Assembly (NCBI RefSeq): GCF_030253575.1
Contig: NC_080568.1
Coordinates: 15,823,501 to 15,887,500, forward strand
DNA from: Rhododendron vialii
Lineage: Eukaryota > Streptophyta > Magnoliopsida > Ericales > Ericaceae
Direction: 5' to 3'
DNA length: 64,000 nucleotides
Shown: in pieces, positions 12,391 through 23,319 of the stretch
Numbering within the stretch: position 1 is the first letter of the stretch
How the letters are laid out: each line of letters begins with the position of its first letter
Position numbers and translations under genes: made by a program
The notes under the pieces: model-generated
Told to the model about the DNA's origin: nothing
Databases searched by the model: none
The model's input: the letters and a program-made list of their open reading frames with translations, nothing else

Positions 12391-13380
12391 TCAGTTCTGG
12401 TTATTCGTCTGGAATTCGCTTGCTTTGAAGTATTTATCCATATGAGAAGAATTGCTCCCCATCTTGAAGCACGGTAGATATGGCAACATTGTTTCCATGT
12501 TCGGATTGCAATAGCCGATGGGGAGAGGAGTGTTGTTATACACCATATTCTCCGACATCACAGGCATTATCAATGGATCGTAACCATAAATTGGCCTCTC
12601 AAGTGGAAGATTGCACATGAATTTGCTACTAGACACGCCACCAAGTTGAATGCTACTGTATTGGCTACCGTAATTCATTTGCGTCATCATTACCGGATTT
12701 GCCATTAAATTCGCATCACTCTGAATCCCGGCCTGCTGAATCTCCTGATCGAAAGGGTAATGAAAAGGAGCGTTGACAAACTCATGCCGCGAATTCAGCA
12801 TCGAAATAGGCTGCTGCTCATGTCGCTCCTCCCATTGTGTGTTCCTCATTCCGAACATGCCTTGTAGAAAGCACGGAGGAGGGTTTTGAGTGAGAGAAGA
12901 AGTACCCTTCATCAGCGCAATTCTTGCCTTCACATCTCGAAGCTTTCCCTCCAAGGTAATTTCAAATCCTCTCAGTTGTTCCATCGACCAATTGCTATAA
13001 CGATCATCCCACGTGGAGTAAGTAGCATCGTCGTTTTTCTTGCGTAGTTTCACAAGCGAGTCTTCAATCTTTTGGTTCCGGTCGATAAAAAAGTTGGACA
13101 GGGTTTGGGTCTTCTTCACGCGCTCCTCAGGGGGTTGGTTTTTGTAGGAATCTAGCAAGTGATGGATTGTGTCGGGATTTTCGGGCCAGATTTCTGCCTC
13201 CAAAGGATTATTATGATGTTCATCCGTTGTGGGACCGTAAACAATCAAGCAAACTTCAACATCACACAGGGTTTGTAACTCATAAGCCTTCTTCTTCATC
13301 CCCTTCTTTCTCTTTTGAAACGTTACGTACCGAGACTTTCCGTTGCGTATCAGTTCCATTCTCTGTTTAGCTCTTCCCAT
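12391..13380 (-). CDS. type I MADS-box transcription factor (AGL82/AGL103-like, M-beta type)
   Basis: This intact 329-residue protein is encoded in one uninterrupted exon, as usual for type I MADS genes. Residues 1-60 form the MADS DNA-binding and dimerisation domain: MGRAKQRMELIRNGKSRYVT, then FQKRKKGMKKKAYELQTLC and VEVCLIVYGP. The YGP followed by an AEIWPE motif (about 82-87) and a helical segment with RNQKIEDSLVKLRKKN (about 110-125) resemble the Arabidopsis AGL82/AGL103/AGL47 group. There is no K-box, which excludes MIKC type. The C-terminus is rich in Asn, Met and Pro and probably serves in activation or interaction. Members act in the nucleus, mostly in female gametophyte, embryo or endosperm development; that role is from family knowledge. 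The ATG is the first possible one and starts the canonical MGR. An acceptor-like TTTTACAG abuts it, indicating a leader intron. Confidence 0.9.
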   Translation of the reverse strand: MGRAKQRMELIRNGKSRYVTFQKRKKGMKKKAYELQTLCDVEVCLIVYGPTTDEHHNNPLEAEIWPENPDTIHHLLDSYKNQPPEERVKKTQTLSNFFIDRNQKIEDSLVKLRKKNDDATYSTWDDRYSNWSMEQLRGFEITLEGKLRDVKARIALMKGTSSLTQNPPPCFLQGMFGMRNTQWEERHEQQPISMLNSRHEFVNAPFHYPFDQEIQQAGIQSDANLMANPVMMTQMNYGSQYSSIQLGGVSSSKFMCNLPLERPIYGYDPLIMPVMSENMVYNNTPLPIGYCNPNMETMLPYLPCFKMGSNSSHMDKYFKASEFQTNNQN

Positions 13381-13663
13381 CTGTAAAACCTGTTAGAGCT
13401 CTAATCAATCAATACATACATACAAAAAAAACCACACACTGACTCTTGTAGAAAAGAAAAAGGTACGTAGACCGGCCGCACGCGAACGCAATAGAAAACA
13501 GAGACAGAAAGCGAAAGACCCAAAAACAGTAAAATAAAAACCCTGTTAATCTTGACAAAAAAGCCAAAAACGCAATGGAAAGCCTAATTAAGGAGAGAAG
13601 TTGTTTAGTAGGAATAATGAATACGAAAGAGGAGAGAAGTTTAATAATGGGAAGAGTTAGTAC
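13381..13663 (-). other. probable 5'UTR intron of the MADS-box gene
   Basis: On the minus strand ATTAAAG|GTACTAAC at 13664/13663 is a good donor. A T-rich tract ending TTTTACAG at 13381 is a good acceptor directly before the ATG. The intron would be 283 bp and leave a leader exon of about 40 nt from the predicted transcription start. This is inferred from splice consensus only. Confidence 0.6.
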
Positions 13664-13735
13664 CTTTAATGGCTTCTCAAATCAGAACACAAAACAGAAT
13701 TGGGGGAGTTTTTCTTTCTCTTTGTTATACTAATC

Positions 13736-13743
13736 TTTTATAG
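13736..13743 (-). promoter_or_regulatory. TATA box of the MADS-box gene
   Basis: CTATAAAA on the minus strand, about 70 bases upstream of the predicted leader donor, with a purine-rich leader following. Transcription would start near 13705. Confidence 0.55.
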
Positions 13744-14801
13744 AGGATGAGAAGACTAGAATTAACTTGCCAAGTAATCAAAGCACAAATGAGTAGATTG
13801 TTTGCATACAGATATGGTAACTAAATCAAAATTGCTCTGACTGTCATTAACTTACGATATGGAAAATCTCTCTTTAAAAAAAACTTGCCAAATCCGTCCG
13901 TACGTGGAGATTTCAATTAAATTAATGACACAATACTCGAACTTGGTCCTCGGCCTCATTAATGACGTTCCCACCTCCTTTCTTTTTCTTTGGTAATCTG
14001 TTAGACACCCTTTCTCTTGTGTTGTACACACAGTCGCACACCCTTTATTTTTCACCATTAAATTTCGAAAAATACCTGACTTTTAAAACCTAGTTGTCAT
14101 GATTTGGGAAGTAGGTCTAAATTCCACACCAGCGATGGGTTTTTTTTTTTTTTTTTGTATTGCTAGCAATTGAGCATGTGGCGGATCAAAAAAAACAAAA
14201 GCTATTGAACATGTGGGTGTTAAGTTTTTGTTGATGCTGCGTCTGCTGTTTCATAAATTATTTGACTGTTTTTTTTTGTTCATCTGGTTGGCGCCTTGAA
14301 AACTCTGTTCGGCATCAACAACCTCATGATTGTTCAAGTCATATGTGTCAACCGCCGTGATATACTTTTTGATATACTTCTTTGATATAGTCATGGTATT
14401 TTTCATTCTACTTCTTAACTTACCATATTATCTAGTCAAGTTAATGATTATCAAAAACTCAGACAAACAACATTTTTTGTGTGATGTAGCCATGTAGGGG
14501 TCGTGTTGCGTGACCATGTAACTGAAATCTATAAGACATACATCGGTGTCAACCAGAATAGCACTACACGAAAGAAAAAAATCGGTAACTCAAACACCCA
14601 TGATTTATTACCTCTGTCATGTATTGGCAATCACCACAAAGGGGGGCAAAAAGGACGCGAACAAAAATTTTATATGACAAATTTCATTCATATATTATTC
14701 GACATGAGCAATAAAATTCAAATCCTTCACCCTCCCCTACCATCCATTGAGCTCTGATATAACTTTTGTGGGTATGTACACTGTGTTCTGATGGCTCTTT
14801 T
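13744..14801. other. intergenic spacer between MADS-box and trihelix genes
   Basis: AT-rich sequence with T-runs near 14140-14157; no gene or transposon boundary was identified. The two genes are both on the minus strand, so this holds the MADS promoter and the 3' end of the trihelix gene. Confidence 0.45.
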
Positions 14802-17800
14802 CTACAACTTATCAGCAATTCTGCCCAAAGCATCTGCCAGTTTACTAAGTACAACAACTGAGCTATTGACATGGTCTCTGCACTGTTCCCTGTCCAACTG
14901 AAAATTGGTGTTCTGAGATTCGAGTTGCTCGCTCACCATTCTGCCGTTCTGCTCTAAGACTTCAAGCAACTGAGACTGAAGGGTGTTTGTTTCCTCGTCT
15001 CCATCTGCAACTAACCGTTTGCGCTTACGTGTTTGCTGAGAAGCAGCTCCCATCCCAGGATCATTTGTTTGTCGTTTACCATGTGTTGTGCCTGTGGAAC
15101 AAGAGTTAATTCTGAGGTTACAAGAATACGAAGGAAAGCCATTAGGAACGTAGGCCAGCAAAAACATAGGATGCAAGAAAACTACAATTCCACCCTGTGA
15201 ACTATATTTTCTGGCATATGAAATGAGGTACTAAATCTTGATGAAACTCCAGTATACTTGTCTTTGTTACTTGCTTTTTCAGCTTTGCTTATTCTCTTAC
15301 TCTATAACATTCCAATAGTTGCATGTAAAATTAGTACAAAAAGTCATTAAGTAAGGTCGGTGCCTAGGCTAAAAATTGACCTGTAATCTATATGCAGAAC
15401 CAGTCTTTAACAGAATGCAGAAATAGGAAGCCATACAGACCGAACCATGAAGACTATGAAGCACGGGTACTTCAGAAATGTTGCCGTACCCGTACCGGGT
15501 ACGGGTACGGCGCCGGTACGGCAAAAACGTACCGGGTACGGCAAAATTTGATCGGGTACTTTTGATAATTTTGGGTACGGCATGGGTACGGCAAGGGTAC
15601 GGAATGGGTACGGCAAGGGTACGGCATGGGTACGTTTTAGCCCAAAATGATTTTTTTTTCAAAATTTCAGGAATTTTTTTGTAAATAATTATAAAATATG
15701 GGCTTATTGCGTAATTTTTTTGTCTTTTATATACACATACACGTTTACTGAGTCACTGAGAGAGGCAGCGGTCTAGGGCTCCAAATCGGAACAGAAGACG
15801 TAAGTTCTCTCTCTTTTATATACACATACACGTTTACACTGAGTCAATGTTTGTAAGTACTGTTGGTATGTAAGGAACAAGGAACTCGTCTAGCTTTGAT
15901 CTAGGCACGTTGAACTTGATGTATGAACTTCGAACTTTTATCTATGTTACTCTTTGTTGGTAAAATGGGTTTATATTTCATTTAAAGCAATAAAAAATAG
16001 AAAAAAATTATATATCTATTCGCCGTACCCGTACCCTACTTTTTTGGGGTTTTGCCGTTTCCCGTACCCGTACCCGTACCGTACCCGTACCGCGTACCGG
16101 TACCCGTGCTCCATAGCATGAAGATAAGGTGGCGGCGTCATGTAATGAAAAATTAGATGCTGAAAATAGACGTGATCGAGCCAGATAATTTGCAGATCAC
16201 TATACAAACTACCAAGTTGTCTAGCTTTAGGTATGCACATAATTATCCAAACTGCTATGTTTCCCTTTGGTTCACTACCTATATATTACAGATTTCATTT
16301 ACCCGACCAAGGGAAAGAACCAAATTTACTTCGGGAATTATATCAGCGAGGTTTGGACAGCATTTCCTATTAAGATTGATAAGATTTTCAGACCGAAAAT
16401 TTATGACGAGGCATGAGCCGTGGACATGGAGGTGTTAGCTAAATGAACTCTTCTTGCACTTATACACAGTCCCCATATTGTAAATCTACCCCCCCGTACT
16501 AGCTAGTTCACTCTCTGACAACCTTCTTCATTCTTTTGATGTTGGGGGATGGGCTGGGGTACTGCGCATATCCAATCCATAAGCTGATGCGGGCAGAATT
16601 GAAGCCATCAAATTCTTTCAATCACTTAATCATCCTTGAGAAATTAGTTTGTGGAAACAATCAACCAAAGATTCCATCCATCTTTGTCGACAAGAAAGGA
16701 CAAACAGATACAAGGTATATGATAGGTGCTGAAAAGCACCCTTTTATTCCCATTAACTTAGGCTTTGTCGGTCATATCTAGTGTTATTTAACGAGATTTA
16801 ATTGGTTTGTGATGTTTCAGGGCTTTCGGAGCATTCGGAAAGGATTGTGAGTAAGAATCATAAGTTAAGGATGTTCCGGTGGAGGCCACGGCGAGAAGAG
16901 GAGCGAAACACCAAAGACTTGCTGGTCCGGACAACCAAGTCTGGAATAAAAATTGAACAATCTGATATTCTGGTCCGAACAATGGAGCTGCTGGTCCGGA
17001 CCAGCGGGCAGCAACACATTAATTCTTTGTTTCGTTTGTTTTAAGTGTATTTTGGGCCAACTATAAAAGGGAGGCTTTAGTTTATTACTTAGGGCAGTTG
17101 GACTTTTCTTTTTACTTTTCCAGAGACGAGAGAAAAAGAGGCGTTCTAAGGGGATTTCCTCCATGTTTTCCATGTCTTCTTCAATCTCGATCACATCTTT
17201 CTTCTCCATGGCCGGCTAAACCCCTTTTCTAGGGTGAAGATGAAACTTCGCACCAAGTAACTCTATTTTATGTATGGGTTTTAGGTTTATTATTCGAATC
17301 AATTGTATAACTAAGAACCCTTTCCGTTTCAATTGAATGGAATGATTTTGATGGTTTTAATCTATTGAGTATTTGTATGCATGCTTTCAAATACGAGTTA
17401 TACAATGGTTTTCATCGATTGTAGTTGGAGTTCTGAGATAGATTATACTCGTAAGACGGGTCGTGCCGTTAGGCGGCCAGACCGTACTTTTGAGACAGTC
17501 CATGCTATGGGATAATCTATACCTTTTAACAACTCAATTATTTTCTAGATGATTATTGCTAGGGTTTGCAAGCCCTAGTAATAATCCCTTCTGATTCGAA
17601 TAATTAATCTTGCCTATGCATGTTGGAGTTACACGGTCGAAGTGGATTCGAACCCTAGATTTTCTCTCCAATCGTTACAAACTTTCTATTTAATTTATTC
17701 TCTTAGATTTAATAAATTCTCCAAATTCAAACAACAAAACTTCCTTTGCCCGAATTAATCTAAAAATTAATCGAATTTGTCGTAACTCAACCATACTGTC

Positions 17801-19229
17801 TCCGTTGGAACGATACTCGGACTTGACCACTATTCTACGGAGTAATAGTTAATTCTCAGTTTTATAAATATATTTTTGACACGGAACGACGCGGTCAGTA
17901 TACAAAGCAAAAATTACTGCTCTCAGTTTGCAGTTCTATAATAACAATCCAGTAGAAGTTGGCATGACAAGATGCAATGTGCACGCCATGCTAGATTATG
18001 ACACAATCTTGATATAGAAATTGTAATAATCCCTGTACCAGTTACATCATCACCGCCACTTCTACCATAAACAGCGGATAAAATTGGACTACGAGTAATA
18101 ACACCATAAATACAAAAATTTGACACTTGCATATGAGTTTCTAAGGAGTATAATTTAGCAAGTACGGTGTTACCTTGAGATGGGCACCCCCTGGAAAGTG
18201 GATGATATTGTTTCTCTGTGAATCAAAACATAGTATTATAATTCAGCCAAATCCCAGGGAAGAGAACGGGGGGACGGGGGAAACCTGAGTCTATATATGG
18301 AAGTAAGTACTACTAGTCGGAAGTCAAGAAAAACAAATAACACAGGAAAAAGAGAAAAAACCCAAAATACAAAATTGAACAACGCGAAAGCCATAAAATG
18401 CGAGTGCAATAGCAGGAGCGGGAGTGGGAAAGCCACTAACAAAAAAGTTCCAAACTACTACAAAGATTCGCGAGAGTGAATATTGAGAGTAGGAGCAGAG
18501 GGGGCTCCGCAGGATTACCTGACTCAAGTCAACGCGATGAAGGGAAATTCCTATCACCTAGTGTTCTTGAAAAACAGAGACCAAACAACAGCAACATTTG
18601 CAAGAAGCAAGAAAAGGAAACACGATCAACGATCACCAGAAGATACTAAAATTACCTGAAATAGGAAGAGGATTGGACACAGTTGTCCTCTGAACCTCAC
18701 TCGGTGGCGGAAAACGCCCAGCAGCCTCTTCCACTGGGGCCGTGGCAGTAACCGAGTCGCAGTCAAGCACGTCGTAAACCTCTCTGTCAAAGAACCCAGG
18801 CAACTTCTTCTCCCTCCTCAAGTCATTCCTCATCGCCCAATACGACTCCGTTTCCAGCTCCCTCACCTGCGATGATTCCCACTCCTTGATCTTCTTATAG
18901 TCGCCGGCCAAGTTGCTCCACCTCTTCCGGCACTGAACCGCTCCCCGGTTCACCCCGTGCCTCTTGCAGTACGACGACGCCGCCGCCCACTTGGGCTCCA
19001 CCTCCAACTCCATGCCCACGCTCCGGCCCCTCCGGACCCGGTTCTCCGCTACTCTCTTCCCTTGTATTAGAACCAGAATCTCTTGCCTCGTCCATCGAGG
19101 CAGCCTCGCCGCTCTGTTTCCGTCGTCTCCGCCATCGACTGGCGGTTTCCTCTTGTCGCCGCCGTTAGGGACATCGTTTGTGCCCCCGTCAACGGGTGCA
19201 GGGCCGTGACTCAATTGCTCAAGCGCCAT
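14802..19229 (-). CDS. trihelix transcription factor, ASR3-like (two exons)
   Basis: Exon 1 is 19229-18656 and exon 2 is 15091-14802; joined they give 288 codons (287 residues plus stop) with no break. The donor is CTATTTCAG|GTAATTTT and the acceptor GTTCCACAG|GCACAACA, phase 1. Residues about 42-120 are the trihelix (Myb/SANT-like) domain with the spaced tryptophans W46 (RLPRWTRQE), W81 (EPKWAAASSYCKRHGV) and W104 (CRKRWSNLAGDYKKIKEWE). A fourth helix SYWAMRNDLRREKKLPGFF follows (about 129-147). Exon 2 encodes a basic nuclear-import-like RKRKR (213-217) and a conserved helix with QLESQNTNFQLDREQ and LADALGRIADKL. This combination matches Arabidopsis ASR3 (At2g33550), a DNA-binding repressor of immune genes; the function here is inferred by family. 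The N-terminus is Gly/Asp-rich and GC-rich. An undetected small middle exon cannot be excluded, although the two-exon frame is perfect. Confidence 0.87.
15454..16116. mobile_element. hAT-like MITE with GGTACGGG-rich ends, 663 bp
   Basis: The ends are inverted repeats: CTATGAAGCACGGGTAC at the left and its complement (with G for A at one site) at the right. They are flanked by a perfect 8-bp target duplication, CATGAAGA, at 15446-15453 and 16117-16124. Eight-base duplications are typical of hAT elements. Subterminal regions are packed with GGTACGGG/CCGTACCC repeats in inverted orientation (15481-15635 and 16021-16105), as expected for transposase-binding clusters. There is no transposase gene, so it is non-autonomous. 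It also carries an internal duplication of TATACACATACACGTTTAC near 15730 and 15820. Confidence 0.85.
16720..17897 (+). mobile_element. solo LTR of an Athila-lineage retrotransposon
   Basis: The segment begins TGATAGGTGCTGAAAAGCACC and ends GACGCGGTCA (TG...CA, 1178 bp), flanked by the perfect 5-bp target duplication GTATA at 16715-16719 and 17898-17902. It has a TATA box CTATAAAAGG at 17061. Its start and second half match the split LTR at 41175-41565 plus 53306-54059, which is followed by an Athila primer-binding site. A full duplication around a single LTR shows that the element was removed by LTR-LTR recombination. It sits in sense-opposite orientation in the trihelix intron. Confidence 0.9.
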
Positions 19230-20040
19230 ACGACTGTACAGAAAGAACGTTTATTCGAGGCACGTGACGGAACGGGTGGGTCTCGAGTAACGGCGTTTTA
19301 AGGGACAGTCCGTTTAGAAGAGGGGAGGGTCATTTCTTATCCTACTAGGAGTATTTAATTTAGAGAGAGGAGAGAGAGGGAGATTTGTTTGGGGTTGATA
19401 TTTTGGTTAGGACTTCAATATTTTACAACTAGTAAAATATTACTACTGTATAGCCCTATTCCTAATCCCTTTACCCTTTTAGTTCAAGATTTGTAACATC
19501 GTTATTCACTGGAGTATAATCAGATATGTCTAAGATTGAATTCCTACAAAAGCGACCCTCTACATATGGGGAATGGGAGGGGCTGTATTACTGTTTAGAA
19601 AGAAGAAGAAGATGAATGAATGAATAGTATAACTTATAATATAATAGAGCGATTTTTGTCTACACATATAAACATAAACGCTTCTATAATCATTGATTGC
19701 CTTTGAGCTAAAATCGTAGCCGTCTAATTAAGAGAATGTTTACTTAAATTATACTTTGACCTACTGTTGTAGTAATATACACACTTTCCTTTCTAATTTA
19801 TTACCTTTTGGTTTTTTTCTTTTTTAGTTGATGTTATTTCAAGAGGGTTGATAAGTGACTTGTAAATTATTGTCTTTTTTTTTAATTTCTTCTCTCTACA
19901 TTGGCATTAGTTTTTTAAAGTGGGGCAGAGAGTAGGTAGATTATAATGGACGGATAGAGTACACAACTTATTTAAGTTGGGGCTATATTTCTTTAGATCG
20001 CATCCGCTAATTACTTATAATATAGCTCTGTGTTACTAAG
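19230..20040. other. upstream region of the trihelix gene; spacer
   Basis: This contains the trihelix promoter side. A GCACGTGAC G-box-like motif lies at 19260-19268. No TATA box was assigned. The remainder is AT-rich spacer. Confidence 0.4.
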
Positions 20041-20475
20041 GAGAGTTGGCTCCGATCCATTTTTTCTCATTCAATTTGGGGTCCAGTTTTGGGCTTTTGT
20101 GGGCCTGTCCCGGGCCCAAAACAATAATCAAATTTATTCATTTTGCAGACATCATCGAGTTTGTCATTAACGTACAATATTAGTGTGATCTAACATTGGT
20201 AAATACAAGATCGAAACATATTTTTACAAAACTGTTTTTCAAATTTAAGTTTCAAATTATTTTTTTCTTGTACAAAACTGTTTCAACCATGTATTTACCA
20301 AAGTTATATCAAGCTAATATTTTATGTGAATGACAATTCTGACCATGTATTTACCAAAGTTATATCAAGCTAATATTTTATGTGAATGACAATTCTGATC
20401 AATGTTGTGGAGTCCACAAAGGCCCAAAACTAGACCCCAAACTGGAGAGGAAAAACTGGACTGGAGCCAGCTTCT
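20041..20475. mobile_element. foldback MITE with long inverted repeats, MULE-like
   Basis: The left arm starts GAGAGTTGGCTCC and the right arm ends in the complement of AGAAGCTGGCTCC. Similarity between arms extends over more than 100 bp and includes TTTGGGGTC(C/T)AGTTTTGGG. The right arm also contains a tandem duplication of about 56 bp (20288-20400, unit beginning ACCATGTATTTACC). Possible 9-bp flanks GTTACTAAG and GTTAAGGGT match only partly, so the superfamily is uncertain. Confidence 0.6.
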
Positions 20476-20985
20476 GTTAAGGGTCACTGTCGTTGCTGTT
20501 GAAAGATAATGGTTTCCGGCAACGAATATTTCAGTTTTTTATTTATTTATTGAAAACGTTTCAGTTTTAGATTTTGTCAAGAATATCAATTTTATTAAAA
20601 AATTTTGATTCATTGGAAATTGATAAATGAGGAGCATGATTTTTTTAACACATTTAACTTGAAAAAAAAATTTGACATGCATTGGATCCAACCTCAATTA
20701 TATTAAGACAATTACCCCATTCTGCTTTCTTAAAAAAGTACTTAAAAAATAAGGATCTATTTTCAAACTTAAAAATAATGGACTTACAAAAATATTTTTT
20801 TAATTTTTTTGCAGGGTTTAATAAATCGCATCGAAATCTATCAAATAAAATCCATACTGCAAATTTTTTTTATTTCAATAAGTCTACTATTTTGAAGCTT
20901 GAAAATTGCAAATAAATACTTAATATTTTTTAAGGACCAAATCCAGAACGGGGCCTGAATATTTTGTACTTCTTGATGGATTTGG
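20476..20985. other. AT-rich spacer
   Basis: Very AT-rich sequence with A- and T-runs. The short open frame at 20682-20915 is lysine/phenylalanine-rich and looks like chance. Confidence 0.4.
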
Positions 20986-21210
20986 GGATCCTAAAGGGCG
21001 GAGTGCCCTACAAGGGTTGTAATGCAATGCACAACCATTGATCTTATCAATCAACAGTCCATATCAAAAATTAATTATGACCGATAATAAATAATTCTTA
21101 CCGGTCATAATTAAAAATTATATCTCAACTATTCATTGTCAAGATCGATGGTCTATGTGCACCCTATAAGGCAGCCTTACAGTTGCAGAGCCTTGCACTG
21201 CAGAATTTCC
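20986..21210. mobile_element. short foldback MITE with palindromic centre
   Basis: The two ends are imperfect inverted repeats (AACCATTGATCTTATCAATC versus the complement of TTCATTGTCAAGATCGATGGT). The centre is a near-perfect palindrome built from AATTATGACCG and CGGTCATAATT around 21070-21115. Target duplications are unclear. Confidence 0.55.
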
Positions 21211-22098
21211 CAATTTCTTGATATCCGATAAAAGTGATTTTTTTTTTTATAGAATTGATATTTCTGACGAGGTTTAAAACAAATACTAGTTCTGATTATC
21301 AAGTAGGAATAATATCCCGACGGGATCCAACACAAATCCGTTCAACTGATTTTAGGGACTAGGGATTTCTTTCACGTTTAAATCTTTGGCCAAATCTTTC
21401 ATTCTTTGTAGCACATATATTTGGAAAGAAAAATTACTGTAGAGAAATCTTTAGACGATCCAATTTTTTCTTTCAACGGAAGAATCATACTCATTTATAA
21501 AAGTCATACGACATCTATAGATTATCATCAGAATACAGATCAAGCCATATGACAGTAACAGATTTTCACCCGAATACAAAGATAAAAAGACACGGCCTAA
21601 CCCTAAAGTTAAAAGCAAAGAAACGAAACTAATGTCTAACGCCTAAACAAGAGCCATCACTCATTCCACACCATTATCAACACACTTTTATACAGAGAGA
21701 GTGATTCTTCAAGATGATTTCCTTTCTTTTTATACAGTTAATTTTTTAGTCCTGCTTTTGTTAACCTCACATCCAGTAATTGATTGATATGGGCACCATA
21801 CCCTACTCTACCCTACGAAAGTTAGAAAACAGAAATTCTTCTCTTTATTTTAGTTTGGTTCGACTGTCTTTGGCCGGTTTATGCGAAACTCAATTAATTT
21901 CCTTCCCTGTCTGATCAAAGGTAAAGGATCCACGCCGAAAATAGAAGTCAAGGAATTCTTCACTATATATCCTTTTTATCCTCCACCATCGGAATCCAAA
22001 TCTCTCACTGCATAGATGGTCCCCGCAAAAGATGGGCGACTTCTTTTTTTTTTTCCTTTTGTTTTAGGCACCATTGCCCTACCCCACAAGGCCACAAG
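21211..22098. other. spacer without recognisable genes
   Basis: AT-rich sequence with short frames only. No transposon end or coding domain was seen. Confidence 0.4.
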
Positions 22099-22101
22099 TA
22101 A

Positions 22102-22801
22102 GAGCATCTCCAGCAGACTCGGGTAAGTCGCCGGCGAGATCAAACTGGCGAGAAAACCCCTCTTTTCCCGTTTCCAGTAGCCTCGGCTGGGCCTCGCCAG
22201 TTTGGTCCCTCGCTCCAACACCTCGCCCAACCCAGCGAGTACGGAAGGCTCGCTTCAGACCCTCTCCCTGAAAATAGATCGGCGGCGGAATATTTCTCAC
22301 TCCGACGAGTCAAATCCGCTTGCTCTTGCGAGGTGGGTATTAAGGTGCGATCTCTCTCTCTCTCTCTCTCTGAATGGTTTTGAGGTGCTGCGAGGTGGGT
22401 TTTTTTGGTGAGGATGTTGGTGGGTTTGGTTGCCGTCGTCGTCGATTAAGCGGTGGTGGAGCTACCATTATGGAATTTACTACTTGAGGATGACATCGGC
22501 GAAGATCCAGCGTGAACGGAGTGGAGGAGGAGGGCGACGGTGGTGCAGATCAAGTGGGTTTGCAGATTTCGGAGAGATAGAGATGAATTTGGTATTTGTG
22601 CATTTCTTGGTTCTGGGTTTGCAGGAATTTTCGAGGTGAGAGAGAGAGAAAAAGAAAGAGATGGGTTGAAATCTGGTACAGGTGGAATTTGGATGACTTC
22701 AAAAGCCTAGGCTGTTGGATACCCATATGTTAAATGGCTAGCCAATGGGACTTTTCCTAGGCATTTTGGCTAGAACTCCTTTGAGGCTCCTGGAGATGCT
22801 C
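22102..22801. mobile_element. Tourist/PIF-Harbinger-like MITE, 700 bp
   Basis: Terminal inverted repeats GAGCATCTCCAGCAGACTC and, at the right end, the complement of GAGCATCTCCAGGAGCCTC, flanked by TAA on both sides (22099-22101 and 22802-22804). A 3-bp TAA duplication with GAGCATCTCC-type ends is typical of Tourist-like elements. The interior is GC-richer than its surroundings, has a CT microsatellite at 22351-22372 and no transposase. Confidence 0.8.
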
Positions 22802-22913
22802 TAAAGTAAGTACATACTCACTATACAATTAACGGGTAACCTCTCGCTGTCGTAATTAAGCAATATTTTTATTTTCCCTCAGATTCAACCAAATAGTGTT
22901 ATCAAATGTCTTT

Positions 22914-23035
22914 AATGAAACAATGATCTTGTTTGGCTAACACAAAAAATATCTTTTTTCATTTAAATTGTCTTAAATGAGACAAGAGCCTTGTTTGGCT
23001 AACACAAAATATGTCTTTTTTCGTGTTTTTCGATC
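22914..23035. repeat. duplicated 60-bp unit
   Basis: A unit containing CTTGTTTGGCTAACACAAAA followed by a T-rich run occurs at about 22914-22974 and again at 22976-23030, directly beside the 30-bp minisatellite. Confidence 0.7.
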
Positions 23036-23040
23036 TTGTT

Positions 23041-23319
23041 GCACTTTCATAGGGAACCCTAGGATTTTAGGCACTTTCATATGGTACCCTAAGGTTTTAA
23101 GCACTTTCATAGGATACCCTAAGGTTTTAAGCACTTTCATAGGATACTCTAGGGTTTTAGGCACTTTTATAGGGTTTTAGGATGCACTTTTCTATTATAG
23201 GGTTTTAGCAGTTTAAGCACTTTCATAGTGTACCCTAGGATTTTAGGCACTTTTATATATAGGGTACCCTTAGGTTTTAGGCACTTTCATAGGATATCTT
23301 AGGGTTTTAGGCACTTTTA
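23041..23319. repeat. 30-bp minisatellite, about nine units
   Basis: Four units of exactly 30 bp (23041-23160) start GCACTTTCATAGG and contain CCCTAAGGTTTTA or a variant. They are followed by degenerate copies up to 23319 with indels. The internal phrase resembles the plant telomere repeat. Confidence 0.9.

Larger units (their letters stand above)
15092..18655 (-). other. 3.56-kb intron of the trihelix gene
   Basis: GT-AG intron bounded by the splice sites of the trihelix gene. At least 1.84 kb of it is transposon sequence: a 663-bp hAT-like MITE and a 1178-bp solo Athila LTR. Without these it would be about 1.7 kb. The rest, including 17898-18655, shows no further exon in a compatible frame. 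Confidence 0.75.

Noticed and set aside
18895..19301. Additional open frames overlapping the trihelix exon 1 on both strands
   Set aside because: They are shadows of a GC-rich exon; only the 19229-18656 frame carries the trihelix tryptophans and splices in frame.
20032..20484. A 9-bp target duplication for the foldback at 20041-20475
   Set aside because: GTTACTAAG and GTTAAGGGT agree only at the first four positions, so MULE assignment is not proven.
23041..23319. CRISPR-like regular 30-bp repeats
   Set aside because: Units are contiguous without unique spacers, and the sequence is a plant nuclear genome; it is a minisatellite.
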